NCBI GenBank assembly: GCA_902790215.1
Contig: CADAQX010000009.1
Location: forward strand, 124,001 to 188,000
Source: an uncultured Bacteroidota bacterium
GTDB lineage: Bacteria; Bacteroidota; Bacteroidia; Bacteroidales; P3
Direction of reading: 5' to 3'
DNA: 64,000 nucleotides
The translations under genes and the position numbers were made by a program. Shown here in pieces: positions 9,386 through 17,131 of this stretch. Below the pieces are notes generated by a model that did no database searches, was not told the DNA's origin, and was given only the letters and a program-made list of their open reading frames with translations. How positions within the stretch are numbered: the stretch's first letter is position 1; every line of letters starts with the position of its first letter.

Positions 9386-11568
9386 GGTTTCAATTCTAAT
9401 GTTACGGTTGCACCCCGTCGGACAGGTGTGCGGGGTTTCGGTGACTGAGATACTACTTTGCCCTGTCCCGAGAAGCGGGTCTTGAGTCCGACTTTGTGCA
9501 GCAGCCGCATGGCGTCGCGCACTGTCATGCCGTGGCAGTCGGGAACCACACCCGAAGGCACTTGATAATTCATATAGCCTCCGACAGTGGCGTCATACAC
9601 AGCCCACGGGGTGGCCTGGGTGCTGTCGGCCATGGCAAAAGGCATGCCTAAAAGGCGGTGGATGGTTTCGAGCTGGGTGCGGGGTGACTTGGTCGCAACA
9701 GGTCGCTCGACACGGATGGAATCGGACAGGCGTATGCTGCCCAGTTCCTTGTCAAAGGCCACCACACAGTCGGCTATCTTGCGGAAAACAGGCGCTGCGG
9801 CATACCTTCCGGCAATGCTGGTGCGCTCTACTAGGACAAGGCAGGTATAGCGGGGATTATCGGCAGGGAAAAAGCCGACAAAGGAGGAGTTCTTGATACT
9901 CTTGTCGGTGATGCCCTGGGTAGTGCCTGTTTTGCCGGCGATGCCATATACGGTGTTCCGGATATTGTTGCCCGTACCGTGTTCCACCACACCCACCAGC
10001 ATCGAACGCATCTGTGCGGCCACCTCCTCGCTGCACACATGCTCATTGAGTACAACAGGTTTCACCGGTCGGGAACGTCTGCCCTCGATGATTTCGCGGC
10101 AGAAAAGGGGTTTCACCATTCGGCCCCCATTGGCAAGGGCATTATAGAAGGTGATGAGCTGCAGAGGGGTCACCGTGGCCGAGTAGCCATAACTGAGGTT
10201 GAGGAAGTCTCGGTCGGAGTTGAGTTTTCCCGTTCTGGTATTGGGCTCCAGCACCTCAATGTCGGGATGCATCCGGCCAAAGGGGAAGATGGACTCGATG
10301 CCCTTCTTCAAATCCTCCCTGCGGTTGCGGTAGTATTCCCATGCCAGTTCACACATGCCCACATTGGACGACTTCGCCAGCACACCCGGCAGACTGGCAG
10401 TGTCGGTGGCATAGCCGTGCCCGTCGTTAATCTCACCGCTGGTGGCGCTGAAGCGTTTCACACCGCCTGCACGCACCCGTTTGGAGGTGTCAAGGGCAAT
10501 CTGCTTGTCGCTGAGCATCGATGTCATCACCACTGTCTTGAAAGTGGAACCGGGCTCATAGCTGTCGCTGCATGCCACATTGCTCCAAAGGTTTTCTTTC
10601 AGCTGGCCGTTGGTGTCGCGGGTGAGGCTGCTGCAGGCCAGCACATAGCCCGTCTCAACCTCCATCAAGATGGCACATCCCGCCTGGCCGCCGTACTGGT
10701 TCATGGAATTACGCAAGGCACTCTCTGCAATGTCCTGATAGCGGGTATCGATAGTGGCCACAATGCTCTTGCCGTCCTCACGGTGCTGCACAAGGGTGGA
10801 ATCCTCGTCGGGCACATCGCCGTCCTCCATGGGCAGCCAGATGCCACGGGTGAGGCGGCGGCAGATGTACTTGCCGTCTTTGCCGCGAAGCACACTGTCG
10901 TAGTAGCCTTCCAGGCCCGTATAGCCTTCCTTCTGGGGGGTTTTGTAATGCAGACCGATGGTGTTCTCGCCAAGGTTGCCGTAGATATGTGCTCTCACAT
11001 AGCTCGTCACACTGCCCTCGGCAGTCTTGGTTGCCACGTAGCCGCCCCAGCCGGGCAGCTTGCGGATGGTCTCCCACTGCGAATAAGGCACTCGACGCGC
11101 CACATACAAGCAATGGCCCCGCTCTTTTTTGTTCCACTCGTTGATGATGCGGCTGCGGAAATACTGCTCCGACTTGTCGGGGAACTGGGTGTGCAGTATC
11201 TTGCAGACTTTGCCCAGATTCGCTTCGAAGGCGGCCTCGCGCTTCAGGTATGCCTTATACTGTACGGGGTTCTTCTCGCCATCCTTTGCCGTCATACGGG
11301 GCCAGCGGCCCAGATCCAGACAAAGGTCGCATACCGGCACCGTGGTGGCCAGCACCTTGTCGTCGGAAGAGAAGATGTTGCCGCGGCGGGCAGGTTCTAT
11401 GCGCTCTATCTCTTCGCGATCCTTGGCTTTCGCCCGCCACATATCGCCGTCCACCACCTGTGTCTTGATGGTGGAGGCAAGCATGGCGCCCCCCACCGCT
11501 ATCACGAGCAGCAGATAAAGCACCAGCATCTTGGTGAACAGAGCTTTATTATTGTGTTTCTCTTCCAT
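9382..11568 (-). CDS. ftsI: Septal transpeptidase FtsI (class B PBP) with C-terminal PASTA domain
   Basis: Class B penicillin-binding protein that cross-links septal peptidoglycan with FtsW. The 728-residue product has one N-terminal transmembrane segment (about 12-34), a dimerisation region, and the transpeptidase motifs STFK (341-344, nucleophile Ser341), SSN (400-402) and KTG (546-548). A PASTA domain of about 60 aa closes the protein (about 665-728), as in other Bacteroidota FtsI. It is followed by murE with a 4-nt overlap and preceded by ftsL. Confidence 0.96.
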   Translation of the reverse strand: MEEKHNNKALFTKMLVLYLLLVIAVGGAMLASTIKTQVVDGDMWRAKAKDREEIERIEPARRGNIFSSDDKVLATTVPVCDLCLDLGRWPRMTAKDGEKNPVQYKAYLKREAAFEANLGKVCKILHTQFPDKSEQYFRSRIINEWNKKERGHCLYVARRVPYSQWETIRKLPGWGGYVATKTAEGSVTSYVRAHIYGNLGENTIGLHYKTPQKEGYTGLEGYYDSVLRGKDGKYICRRLTRGIWLPMEDGDVPDEDSTLVQHREDGKSIVATIDTRYQDIAESALRNSMNQYGGQAGCAILMEVETGYVLACSSLTRDTNGQLKENLWSNVACSDSYEPGSTFKTVVMTSMLSDKQIALDTSKRVRAGGVKRFSATSGEINDGHGYATDTASLPGVLAKSSNVGMCELAWEYYRNRREDLKKGIESIFPFGRMHPDIEVLEPNTRTGKLNSDRDFLNLSYGYSATVTPLQLITFYNALANGGRMVKPLFCREIIEGRRSRPVKPVVLNEHVCSEEVAAQMRSMLVGVVEHGTGNNIRNTVYGIAGKTGTTQGITDKSIKNSSFVGFFPADNPRYTCLVLVERTSIAGRYAAAPVFRKIADCVVAFDKELGSIRLSDSIRVERPVATKSPRTQLETIHRLLGMPFAMADSTQATPWAVYDATVGGYMNYQVPSGVVPDCHGMTVRDAMRLLHKVGLKTRFSGQGKVVSQSPKPRTPVRRGATVTLELKP

Positions 11569-11598
11569 ACTTTTCTCTACTTAGTGTTTGCTTCCGTC

Positions 11599-11994
11599 TC
11601 AATCCTCTGCTTTCAGTTCATAGGGAGGTCCTGCCGTGATGCCGATACCCGTACTGTCGAGCATCTCGGCAATCTGCGAAATCTTGATGCTTTCCTGGTA
11701 TCTCTTCTGCAGCTCGATGCGGGCTTCGCGCAGATAATTGTTTCGCTCTTGTGCCTCGGCCTTGGCCTTGGTCAAATCCTCCACCTTGTAGCGATTATAC
11801 ACCAGGACGATGGCATAGAAGCACAGCAACAGAATCAGCGGTATCTGTTTCACCACGGCACGGCTCTGCAACACCTCACCCCCCAATATACGCGACAGCC
11901 AGTTGCGGCGCTTGCGTTCCGGTTCCTGAGAGTCCTTGCGCTCCTCGTCTTGCCGACTCGGCTCCTGTATGTCCTGTTGCTGTTCCTGTTCCAT
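11599..11994 (-). CDS. ftsL: FtsL-like cell division protein
   Basis: Small bitopic protein with a charged cytoplasmic N-terminus (Gln/Glu/Arg-rich, about 50 aa), one transmembrane helix around IPLILLLCFYAIVLVYN and a periplasmic coiled coil (VEDLTKAKAEAQERNNYLREA). Topology and position between rsmH and ftsI match the FtsL family of Bacteroidota, which is often mislabelled because of low conservation. The ATG at 11994 (MEQEQ) was chosen; a TTG at 12027 overlapping the rsmH stop would add 11 residues and cannot be excluded. Confidence 0.85.
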   Translation of the reverse strand: MEQEQQQDIQEPSRQDEERKDSQEPERKRRNWLSRILGGEVLQSRAVVKQIPLILLLCFYAIVLVYNRYKVEDLTKAKAEAQERNNYLREARIELQKRYQESIKISQIAEMLDSTGIGITAGPPYELKAED

Positions 11995-12023
11995 CTTGAA
12001 AGTTAATGACTTTATGTTTTTGT

Positions 12024-12926
12024 TCAACTCAGTTTCTCTGCCACACGCAGCTTCGCACTGCGCGCACGGCTGTTGACCTGCAGCTCCTCCTCACTCGCTG
12101 TGACGGCCTTGCGCACCACGGGTTTCAGCGGCACAATCGGGTTGCCGTAGAAGTCCTTGTTCACCTCACCCTCGAAGTTGCCCGCCTTGAAGAAGTTCTT
12201 CACCAGCCGGTCTTCCAGCGAGTGGTACGACATCACCACCAGCCTGCCGCCGGACACAAGCACATCCACCGACTGCTGCAGCATCTCTTTCAACGCATCC
12301 AGCTCGCCGTTCACCTCTATGCGCAACGCCTGGAACAGCATGGCCAGATACTTGTTCTCCATTCCTCGTGGCAAATGGCGGCTCACCGCATCCCTCAGGT
12401 CAAACGTGGTGACTATCTCCTTCTCCATCCGGGCGCGACAGATTGCCTTCGCCATCTGATAGGCGTTTGGCAGTTCGCCATACAGCCGCAGCATGCGTGT
12501 CAACTCCTCCTCGCTGGCGCTGTTCACCAAGTCTCGGGCGGTCGTCTCCTGACGGCGGTCCATGCGCAAGTCCAGCTCCCCGTTCAACCGGGTGGAGAAA
12601 CCGCGCTCCGCCACATCAAACTGGTGCGACGAAACACCCAGGTCAGCCAACACACCGTCCACCGACCGGACTCCGTGCAGCCGCAGGAAACTCTTCATGT
12701 GGCGGAAATTCTCATTCAGCAGTGTAAAGCGGGAATCGTCCAGCGCGTTCTCCAACGCATCGGCATCCTGGTCAAAGGCTATCAGCCGTCCCCCCTCGCC
12801 CAAATGCGACAGGATGGCACGCGAGTGGCCGCCGCCTCCGAAGGTGGCATCCACATACGTCCCGTCAGGACGGATGTTCAATCCCTCGATGCATTCATTC
12901 AGCATCACCGGCAGATGATAGCCCAT
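12024..12926 (-). CDS. rsmH: 16S rRNA (cytosine(1402)-N4)-methyltransferase RsmH (MraW)
   Basis: SAM-dependent enzyme that N4-methylates C1402 in the ribosomal P site. The 300-residue product has the SAM-binding DATFGGGGHSRAIL near residue 26, the downstream DLGVSSHQFD motif and the C-terminal SYHSLEDRLVKNFF signature. It is the second gene of the dcw cluster and overlaps mraZ by 32 nt at its start. Confidence 0.97.
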   Translation of the reverse strand: MGYHLPVMLNECIEGLNIRPDGTYVDATFGGGGHSRAILSHLGEGGRLIAFDQDADALENALDDSRFTLLNENFRHMKSFLRLHGVRSVDGVLADLGVSSHQFDVAERGFSTRLNGELDLRMDRRQETTARDLVNSASEEELTRMLRLYGELPNAYQMAKAICRARMEKEIVTTFDLRDAVSRHLPRGMENKYLAMLFQALRIEVNGELDALKEMLQQSVDVLVSGGRLVVMSYHSLEDRLVKNFFKAGNFEGEVNKDFYGNPIVPLKPVVRKAVTASEEELQVNSRARSAKLRVAEKLS

Positions 12927-13368
12927 ACAGTTCTCCCAGTCGTTTATCGACTATCGACGCAAAGTCGGTAATCGAGTCGTTCATCTTGTCATAGGCCGAA
13001 CGTTCCCAGATCTCGATGCACTTACCGGTACTCTGTAGCACTATCTCCTTGGCATCCCCTATCACCGACTTCTGCTCCGGCGGAATCAGCAGGCGGTCGT
13101 TGCTGTCCATCTCCACCAGGTTGGCGCGCGTCAGCTGCTGCATTATCTGGTGGTCATGGATGTTGTAGGGTCTCAGCGTCTTCCGAAGCACTTCCACTTC
13201 CTCTTGAAAACTGGCATACGTCCACAGCTCCAAATACTCGGAAGTGAATCCGCGACGGATTACAAAACGGCAATCTTCCGTCTCCAACTGCCTCTTTAAT
13301 GCAATTGGGAACTTGAAGCGACCGTTGGAATCGACCTTACAGTATTCTGTTCCAAGTATTAAAGCCAT
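12895..13368 (-). CDS. mraZ: Transcriptional regulator MraZ
   Basis: SpoVT/AbrB-type DNA-binding protein that heads dcw clusters and in studied bacteria represses its own operon by binding direct repeats upstream. The 157-residue protein has two AbrB-like halves, one starting GTEYCKVDSNGRFKFP and one around NLVEMDSNDRLLIP, each with the D-x-x-x-R-x-x-x-P pattern. A promoter-like TACTTTTA lies at 13393-13400, and three 33-bp-spaced direct repeats at 13513-13596 are candidate operators. Confidence 0.96.
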   Translation of the reverse strand: MALILGTEYCKVDSNGRFKFPIALKRQLETEDCRFVIRRGFTSEYLELWTYASFQEEVEVLRKTLRPYNIHDHQIMQQLTRANLVEMDSNDRLLIPPEQKSVIGDAKEIVLQSTGKCIEIWERSAYDKMNDSITDFASIVDKRLGELYGLSSAGDAE

Positions 13369-13392
13369 TTTTACCTATATTGTTTCAAGATG

Positions 13393-13400
13393 TAAAAGTA
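13393..13400 (-). promoter_or_regulatory. Candidate -7 box for the dcw operon
   Basis: Read on the minus strand the sequence is TACTTTTA, seven of eight matches to the Bacteroidota -7 consensus TAnnTTTG, 25 bp before the mraZ start codon. The mismatch is at the last position. Confidence 0.5.
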
Positions 13401-13512
13401 CAACTAATTTTCCAATTATTGCCAAAAAGTTCCAAAAAAAGTTATTAACTTCCATTTTCAAATAACCCATTATACGGAAAAACAGAAAAAAGGTTTCATT
13501 TTTTTTGTTGTT

Positions 13513-13596
13513 TTCACCGTCCAATGTTGATAACTCCGATTCCAATTCACCGCCATTTGTTGAAAAGTAACTTTCCAATTCACCACCCATTGTTGA
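13513..13596 (-). promoter_or_regulatory. Three 18-bp direct repeats at an exact 33-bp period upstream of mraZ
   Basis: Copies start at 13513, 13546 and 13579 (plus-strand form TTCACCGTCCAATGTTGA and two close variants TTCACCGCCATTTGTTGA and TTCACCACCCATTGTTGA). The minus-strand core is TGGnnGGTGAA. MraZ in other phyla binds clustered TGG-containing direct repeats, so these are candidate MraZ operators; the distance (about 145-228 bp before mraZ) is longer than in E. coli. An even, three-turn spacing would place all sites on one helix face. Confidence 0.55.
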
Positions 13597-13636
13597 AATC
13601 CCAACCCCATATATAATTATTGTGAACATACTTTTG

Positions 13637-13817
13637 GTAACCTCCAATAATTGCCCCTAAAAGGGGCGCATTTATGATAATTATTATTGAACATTTAACA
13701 CGAATTTCCATGTAATGACCACAAATTCATGACAATTAATGATAATTCATGTTTTTTTTTAAATCATTACCATGAATTCTCATTGCAAAGAATTTTATAT
13801 TATTATTGGAGGTTGCC
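13637..13817. mobile_element. MITE-like element with inverted ends (copy A of a dispersed repeat)
   Basis: The left end reads GGTAACCTCCAATAAT and the right end ATTATTGGAGGTTGCC, an inverted pair about 180 bp apart with no coding content. The first 120 bp, including an internal imperfect palindrome around TTCCATGTAATGACCACAAA, is repeated with about 75% identity at 61551-61668. A solo end (AATTATTGGAGGTTGTC) is found near 16948-16966. Size, inverted ends and lack of a gene suggest a non-autonomous element; no target duplication was recognised. Confidence 0.45.
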
Positions 13818-13949
13818 TTGTATACCCCAAGTCTCACAATATTCACGCAGAAATCGCAGAAAACGCAGAAATGGCTTTACCTGTCTGTGATTTCTGTGTG
13901 AAGCACTATCAACTTGTTTGAATCGTGGTCGCTATGCCACAATATGATT

Positions 13950-14200
13950 TCCAGCGGCCTGAGACAAAAAGTCCGAAGGACTGAAAGACCACAGACGGGG
14001 GTGCAACCCCCGTTCATGTAGTCGACAAGCCAAAGCCCTGAAAGGGCGACAGACAGTCAACGGCACGCATTCTGTCACCCCTTCGGGGTTCTGTTTTATC
14101 CATTCCCTTTGCGCAGGGGTTACACCCCTGCCTGTGTTATGTCGTCCCCGTCGGGGACTTTTTGCCCTTGTGGTTATCGGCGGCCTGAAGGGTCAACACA
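13950..14200. repeat. Cluster of intergenic palindromes (REP-like)
   Basis: Six short hairpins follow each other: GTCCgaaGGAC (13971), GGGGgtgcaaCCCC (13997), GCCCTgaaAGGGC (14034), CCCCttcgGGG (about 14078), CAGGGGttacaCCCCTG (14114) and GTCCCCgtcGGGGAC (14143). This style of palindrome cluster is common between genes in Bacteroidales and is probably mobilised or expanded as a unit. No gene is visible. The stretch 14200-14290 after it shows nothing recognisable. Confidence 0.7.
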
Positions 14201-14292
14201 CAGCCAGCCCAGAGAGACGCCCTGGGCTTTTGAGACACCCTCAGTACCGGACAACAGACGGCAACAACCCGTCCACATCCCGGCAGGGATAC

Positions 14293-14335
14293 AAAAAAAA
14301 GCCGGCCTCTCAAAGAACATCCTTGAGAGGCCGGC
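14293..14335 (-). terminator. Terminator of the BspA-like lipoprotein gene
   Basis: A 13-bp GC-rich stem, GCCGGCCTCTCAA paired with TTGAGAGGCCGGC, with a 9-nt loop is followed on the minus strand by eight T residues. It ends about 40 bp after the minus-strand stop codon at 14374. Confidence 0.92.
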
Positions 14336-14373
14336 AGTATTAAACTATTCCGAATACAGAATAGATTAGTATA

Positions 14374-16308
14374 TTATTTCGAAGGTGGATTGAAAACAAT
14401 CTTTCTAGCATTATTATAACCACTTGGATAATAGTTTCCGTCGGGATTAGTAGCATCAAGTCCAGAATAATAAATTCCATTACCATCTTGTGCCAAGATA
14501 GCCGCTACAACATTATTAGTGGAAGTAGCGGGACAATACACTTTACAAGGATCATATATAGATACTGGTTGGATAGAAGCCGTCTCCTTAAACATGTCCT
14601 TTTTATTTTCATTAGAAACATTATTCATATTGAAATTGTCGAGGCGCAGTGTTTTCATAACCTTACAACCATTAAATAAATCGGTCATATTGGTTATTCG
14701 TTCGGTGGTGAATGAACTTATATTAAGCGACGCTAGGTTAGTGCAACCATTAAACATGGCAACCATTCCATCACCTATCACGTTATGAGTATTGAAATCC
14801 AGGTACAGACTAGTTAGAGCTATACATCCGTCAAACATGTGTTCCATATTCGTCACATTAGTAGTATTGAGATAGAATTTGCCATAGGGATCAGCAACGG
14901 CCTCACCCTCGGAATTATAACTGTTATACGCCACAAGGGTTTGTAAGCGCGTGCATCCTGCAAACATGTATGCCATACTATTCACATCTTCGGATTGAAA
15001 GCCCCTATCACGCGAAGTAGTCCATTGAATACCCTGGATAGTAGTAAGGTCTCTGAACATATTGTCACAGTTGGTATTGGCATAAACAAAATCAGCCCAA
15101 GAGTAAATCTTCACCATGTTTCCCTCAATATGTGCATATATTTTATGAGGCGAATCTGAAGTCGATACATCTACCCAACCATCTCCTTCTTGGGGAGTGG
15201 GGTTAAGGATGTTACCCTGGTCATCGATAAAACCTGCAGTAATAATTGGTTGAGCATTCACTGCGCCATTAAGGAACATGATCTCCGTGATGTCGGTACG
15301 AGTACCAATTAGTTGCTTCATATGTTGATTAAAGTCCGGGCCGGGTTCAAGATATCCATAATCAAAAGGAATGACATCATCGCGGACAGAGGTGACTCCA
15401 AAGTTGATGGTTACAATCTTATTACGTTCTACTGATACTGTGCCACTAATATCCTCAATAATTGAATGACCTGGTCTTCGAGTCCACCCTTCAGGGACAA
15501 TGCACACCGTATCAGAGGTGTAACCCATCTTGGTACCATTAGTACGATACAGCTCCGCCTCGAGGATGAGATATCGAGCGTTGAATGGCGGCACGACAAT
15601 GTCAAAAGGTTCACTGGCGCCATGCGCAATGGTTTTGTTAGGAACGTGTAATGTTAACGTGTTGTCTTCTGAGTTGTTGTTAAGGCTAGACGGATTTATT
15701 TCAGGGACATTCGTTGAAAGGTCCGTACTGGAGTATGAAAGTTTAACATCGTAGTATCCAGCAACGTATCCACCAAATGATGTTACAGTGAGTCTTTTTA
15801 CAACAAAAGCAGTACCTGAACTATTGCTTACATTCAGCCTAAGGATGGAACAAAGGTTTTTGAAGATGAGCGTCTTATCACCATCCGTTGTGACAGCTCC
15901 CATAGGCATGTTTACCCGTTGGTGTTGGTGGTCATTATCCCAAACATACTGCTGATGGTTATCGAACTTGATGGTAGCTTTTGTCTCAGAGAGATTGGGG
16001 GTGCCCATTGATCCTGGTACGAGAGCGTCGGCTGGGTAAATGGCGCAGTAAACACTGTTGGTAGTCACACCCGTGATTGATGCAAAGGTGGTAGAGACAG
16101 ACCCAGCATCGAGACCATAGCTAGTACCGTTGACATTCACCTGGTCATCACTATCCCAATAAGGTAAATCACGAGTATCATTACCAAAATACGCTTTGGT
16201 TTCCTGATCGAAAACGGCTTTAAGCGTAACGCCATCCTGGTCTTTCTTGCAGCCAGTCATTACGGCAATACCTGCCAATAGTGCAAAAAATAGAAATAAC
16301 TTTTTCAT
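14374..16308 (-). CDS. BspA-like (DUF285-type repeat) surface lipoprotein
   Basis: The 644-residue product begins with a lipoprotein signal ending in MTGC (Cys20). Residues about 21-320 form a fimbrillin-like N-terminal region (KAVFDQETKAYFGND, DSDDQVNVNG) also seen in the 592-aa protein at 58292. The C-terminal third has degenerate repeats with VTNMEHMFDGC, VAMFNGCTNLASLNIS and ITNMTDLFNGC, the pattern of BspA-type repeats involved in surface adhesion. It follows a small peptide gene by 34 bp and is probably cotranscribed with it. Base composition is clearly more AT-rich than the dcw genes and the S46 gene. Ligand unknown. Confidence 0.85.
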   Translation of the reverse strand: MKKLFLFFALLAGIAVMTGCKKDQDGVTLKAVFDQETKAYFGNDTRDLPYWDSDDQVNVNGTSYGLDAGSVSTTFASITGVTTNSVYCAIYPADALVPGSMGTPNLSETKATIKFDNHQQYVWDNDHQHQRVNMPMGAVTTDGDKTLIFKNLCSILRLNVSNSSGTAFVVKRLTVTSFGGYVAGYYDVKLSYSSTDLSTNVPEINPSSLNNNSEDNTLTLHVPNKTIAHGASEPFDIVVPPFNARYLILEAELYRTNGTKMGYTSDTVCIVPEGWTRRPGHSIIEDISGTVSVERNKIVTINFGVTSVRDDVIPFDYGYLEPGPDFNQHMKQLIGTRTDITEIMFLNGAVNAQPIITAGFIDDQGNILNPTPQEGDGWVDVSTSDSPHKIYAHIEGNMVKIYSWADFVYANTNCDNMFRDLTTIQGIQWTTSRDRGFQSEDVNSMAYMFAGCTRLQTLVAYNSYNSEGEAVADPYGKFYLNTTNVTNMEHMFDGCIALTSLYLDFNTHNVIGDGMVAMFNGCTNLASLNISSFTTERITNMTDLFNGCKVMKTLRLDNFNMNNVSNENKKDMFKETASIQPVSIYDPCKVYCPATSTNNVVAAILAQDGNGIYYSGLDATNPDGNYYPSGYNNARKIVFNPPSK

Positions 16309-16342
16309 TATTATAAGTCTTTTAGTTCTTTTGTTGTGATTC

Positions 16343-16576
16343 TTAATTGTAGGCAGTCAAAGATTCGCGACCAAAGAGTTCAGATCCTTGTGTTACTCGA
16401 CGATCCAAAGTGGCTGCTCGTTCTTCTGAGACTCCGAGGTTGAGAGTCTCTGACCCGGCGAAACCGTGTTCCACCTGGAAGGTGACAACCTTGATGGTCG
16501 GTGTTGCATAACTACTTTTTGCCGACAGCCCCTCGGCGGTGGCTCCAAACAATTCTTGTGTGGATTTGTTTTTCAT
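16343..16576 (-). CDS. Small conserved-motif peptide preceding a BspA-like lipoprotein
   Basis: A 77-residue hydrophilic peptide (80 if the ATG at 16585 is used). It carries Y-x-T-P-x-I-x-V-V-x-x-x-V-E-x-G-F-x-x-S around residues 23-42, a pattern shared with the 59-aa peptide at 58094, which also sits directly upstream of a BspA-like lipoprotein. There is no signal peptide and no membrane segment. A TATCTTTG promoter lies about 95 bp upstream. I do not recognise a characterised family; similar short proteins near lipoprotein genes are familiar from Bacteroidales but have no known function. Confidence 0.7.
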   Translation of the reverse strand: MKNKSTQELFGATAEGLSAKSSYATPTIKVVTFQVEHGFAGSETLNLGVSEERAATLDRRVTQGSELFGRESLTAYN

Positions 16577-16671
16577 AATAGTCATTTTGTATAAAGAAAT
16601 TAAGTTAATATTATATGTGATTATCTAAATATCAGTGCATTAAAATAAAACGAGAACACAATATCGTGTTG

Positions 16672-16679
16672 CAAAGATA
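16672..16679 (-). promoter_or_regulatory. -7 promoter box for the peptide/BspA operon
   Basis: The minus-strand sequence TATCTTTG followed by CA is a perfect TAnnTTTG box. It would start a transcript with a leader of about 90 nt before the peptide start. Confidence 0.75.
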
Positions 16680-16783
16680 CAAAAATTATTTCAAACAGCA
16701 CTTTTTTTTTACTTAATTCTTATTAATGTAGTTCTATTCATTGCTTGCCATTGGCTCTATTATTGTATAAGACTGTTTTTTTA

Positions 16784-16874
16784 CAGCCTCGAAGGCTGAA
16801 TATCAATAACACCGTACAAGCATAGCTCAGTGCGGTGACAGAATATACTCACTCATAGCGTCCCGAAAGGACGC
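16784..16874. repeat. Second intergenic palindrome cluster
   Basis: Three hairpins in a row: CAGCCTcgaAGGCTG, CACCG...CGGTG spanning 16810-16838, and GCGTCCcgaaaGGACGC. They resemble the cluster at 13950-14200 in style. The rest of the 546-bp gap holds the two promoters and the solo MITE-like end near 16948, with no supportable gene. Confidence 0.6.
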
Positions 16875-17078
16875 GACAAAGAGAAGGTTTGGCAAAAATC
16901 AGTCATATATTGCACTATAGCGTTGCAATTAAAGTAATGATTTGTTTGAATAATTATTGGAGGTTGTCTTTTATGAAACAACGTCGGAAGGAAAACGCAC
17001 CCCACGCACAACCAGCTATAAATCTGCTAAAAAGCATTTCATATTGGTACATGTATGCAACAATTCAAAAAAAAGTCG

Positions 17079-17086
17079 TACTTTTG
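17079..17086 (+). promoter_or_regulatory. -7 promoter box for the S46 peptidase gene
   Basis: TACTTTTG followed by CA matches TAnnTTTG, 45 bp before the start codon at 17132. Confidence 0.75.
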
Positions 17087-17131
17087 CATTTTCAACATAA
17101 CATTAAATTAGTAACATAATACATTAACAGC

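Noticed and set aside
9979-12006. Open frame of 675 codons on the plus strand across ftsI and ftsL
   Set aside because: It is antisense to clear coding genes and shows no domain, signal or family pattern. Codon bias of the real genes keeps the opposite frame open.
13375-13647. A 90-codon minus-strand frame with an 11-residue repeat (STMGGELES...) upstream of mraZ
   Set aside because: The repeat comes from the 33-bp DNA repeats being a multiple of three; the frame runs over the mraZ promoter and ends in AT-rich hydrophobic sequence.
13950-14200. Possible CRISPR array because of repeated GC-rich palindromes
   Set aside because: The repeats differ from each other, spacing is irregular and no cas gene is present.
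16889-17119. A 76-codon plus-strand frame upstream of the S46 peptidase gene
   Set aside because: It covers the promoter box and a solo MITE-like end and shows no protein features.
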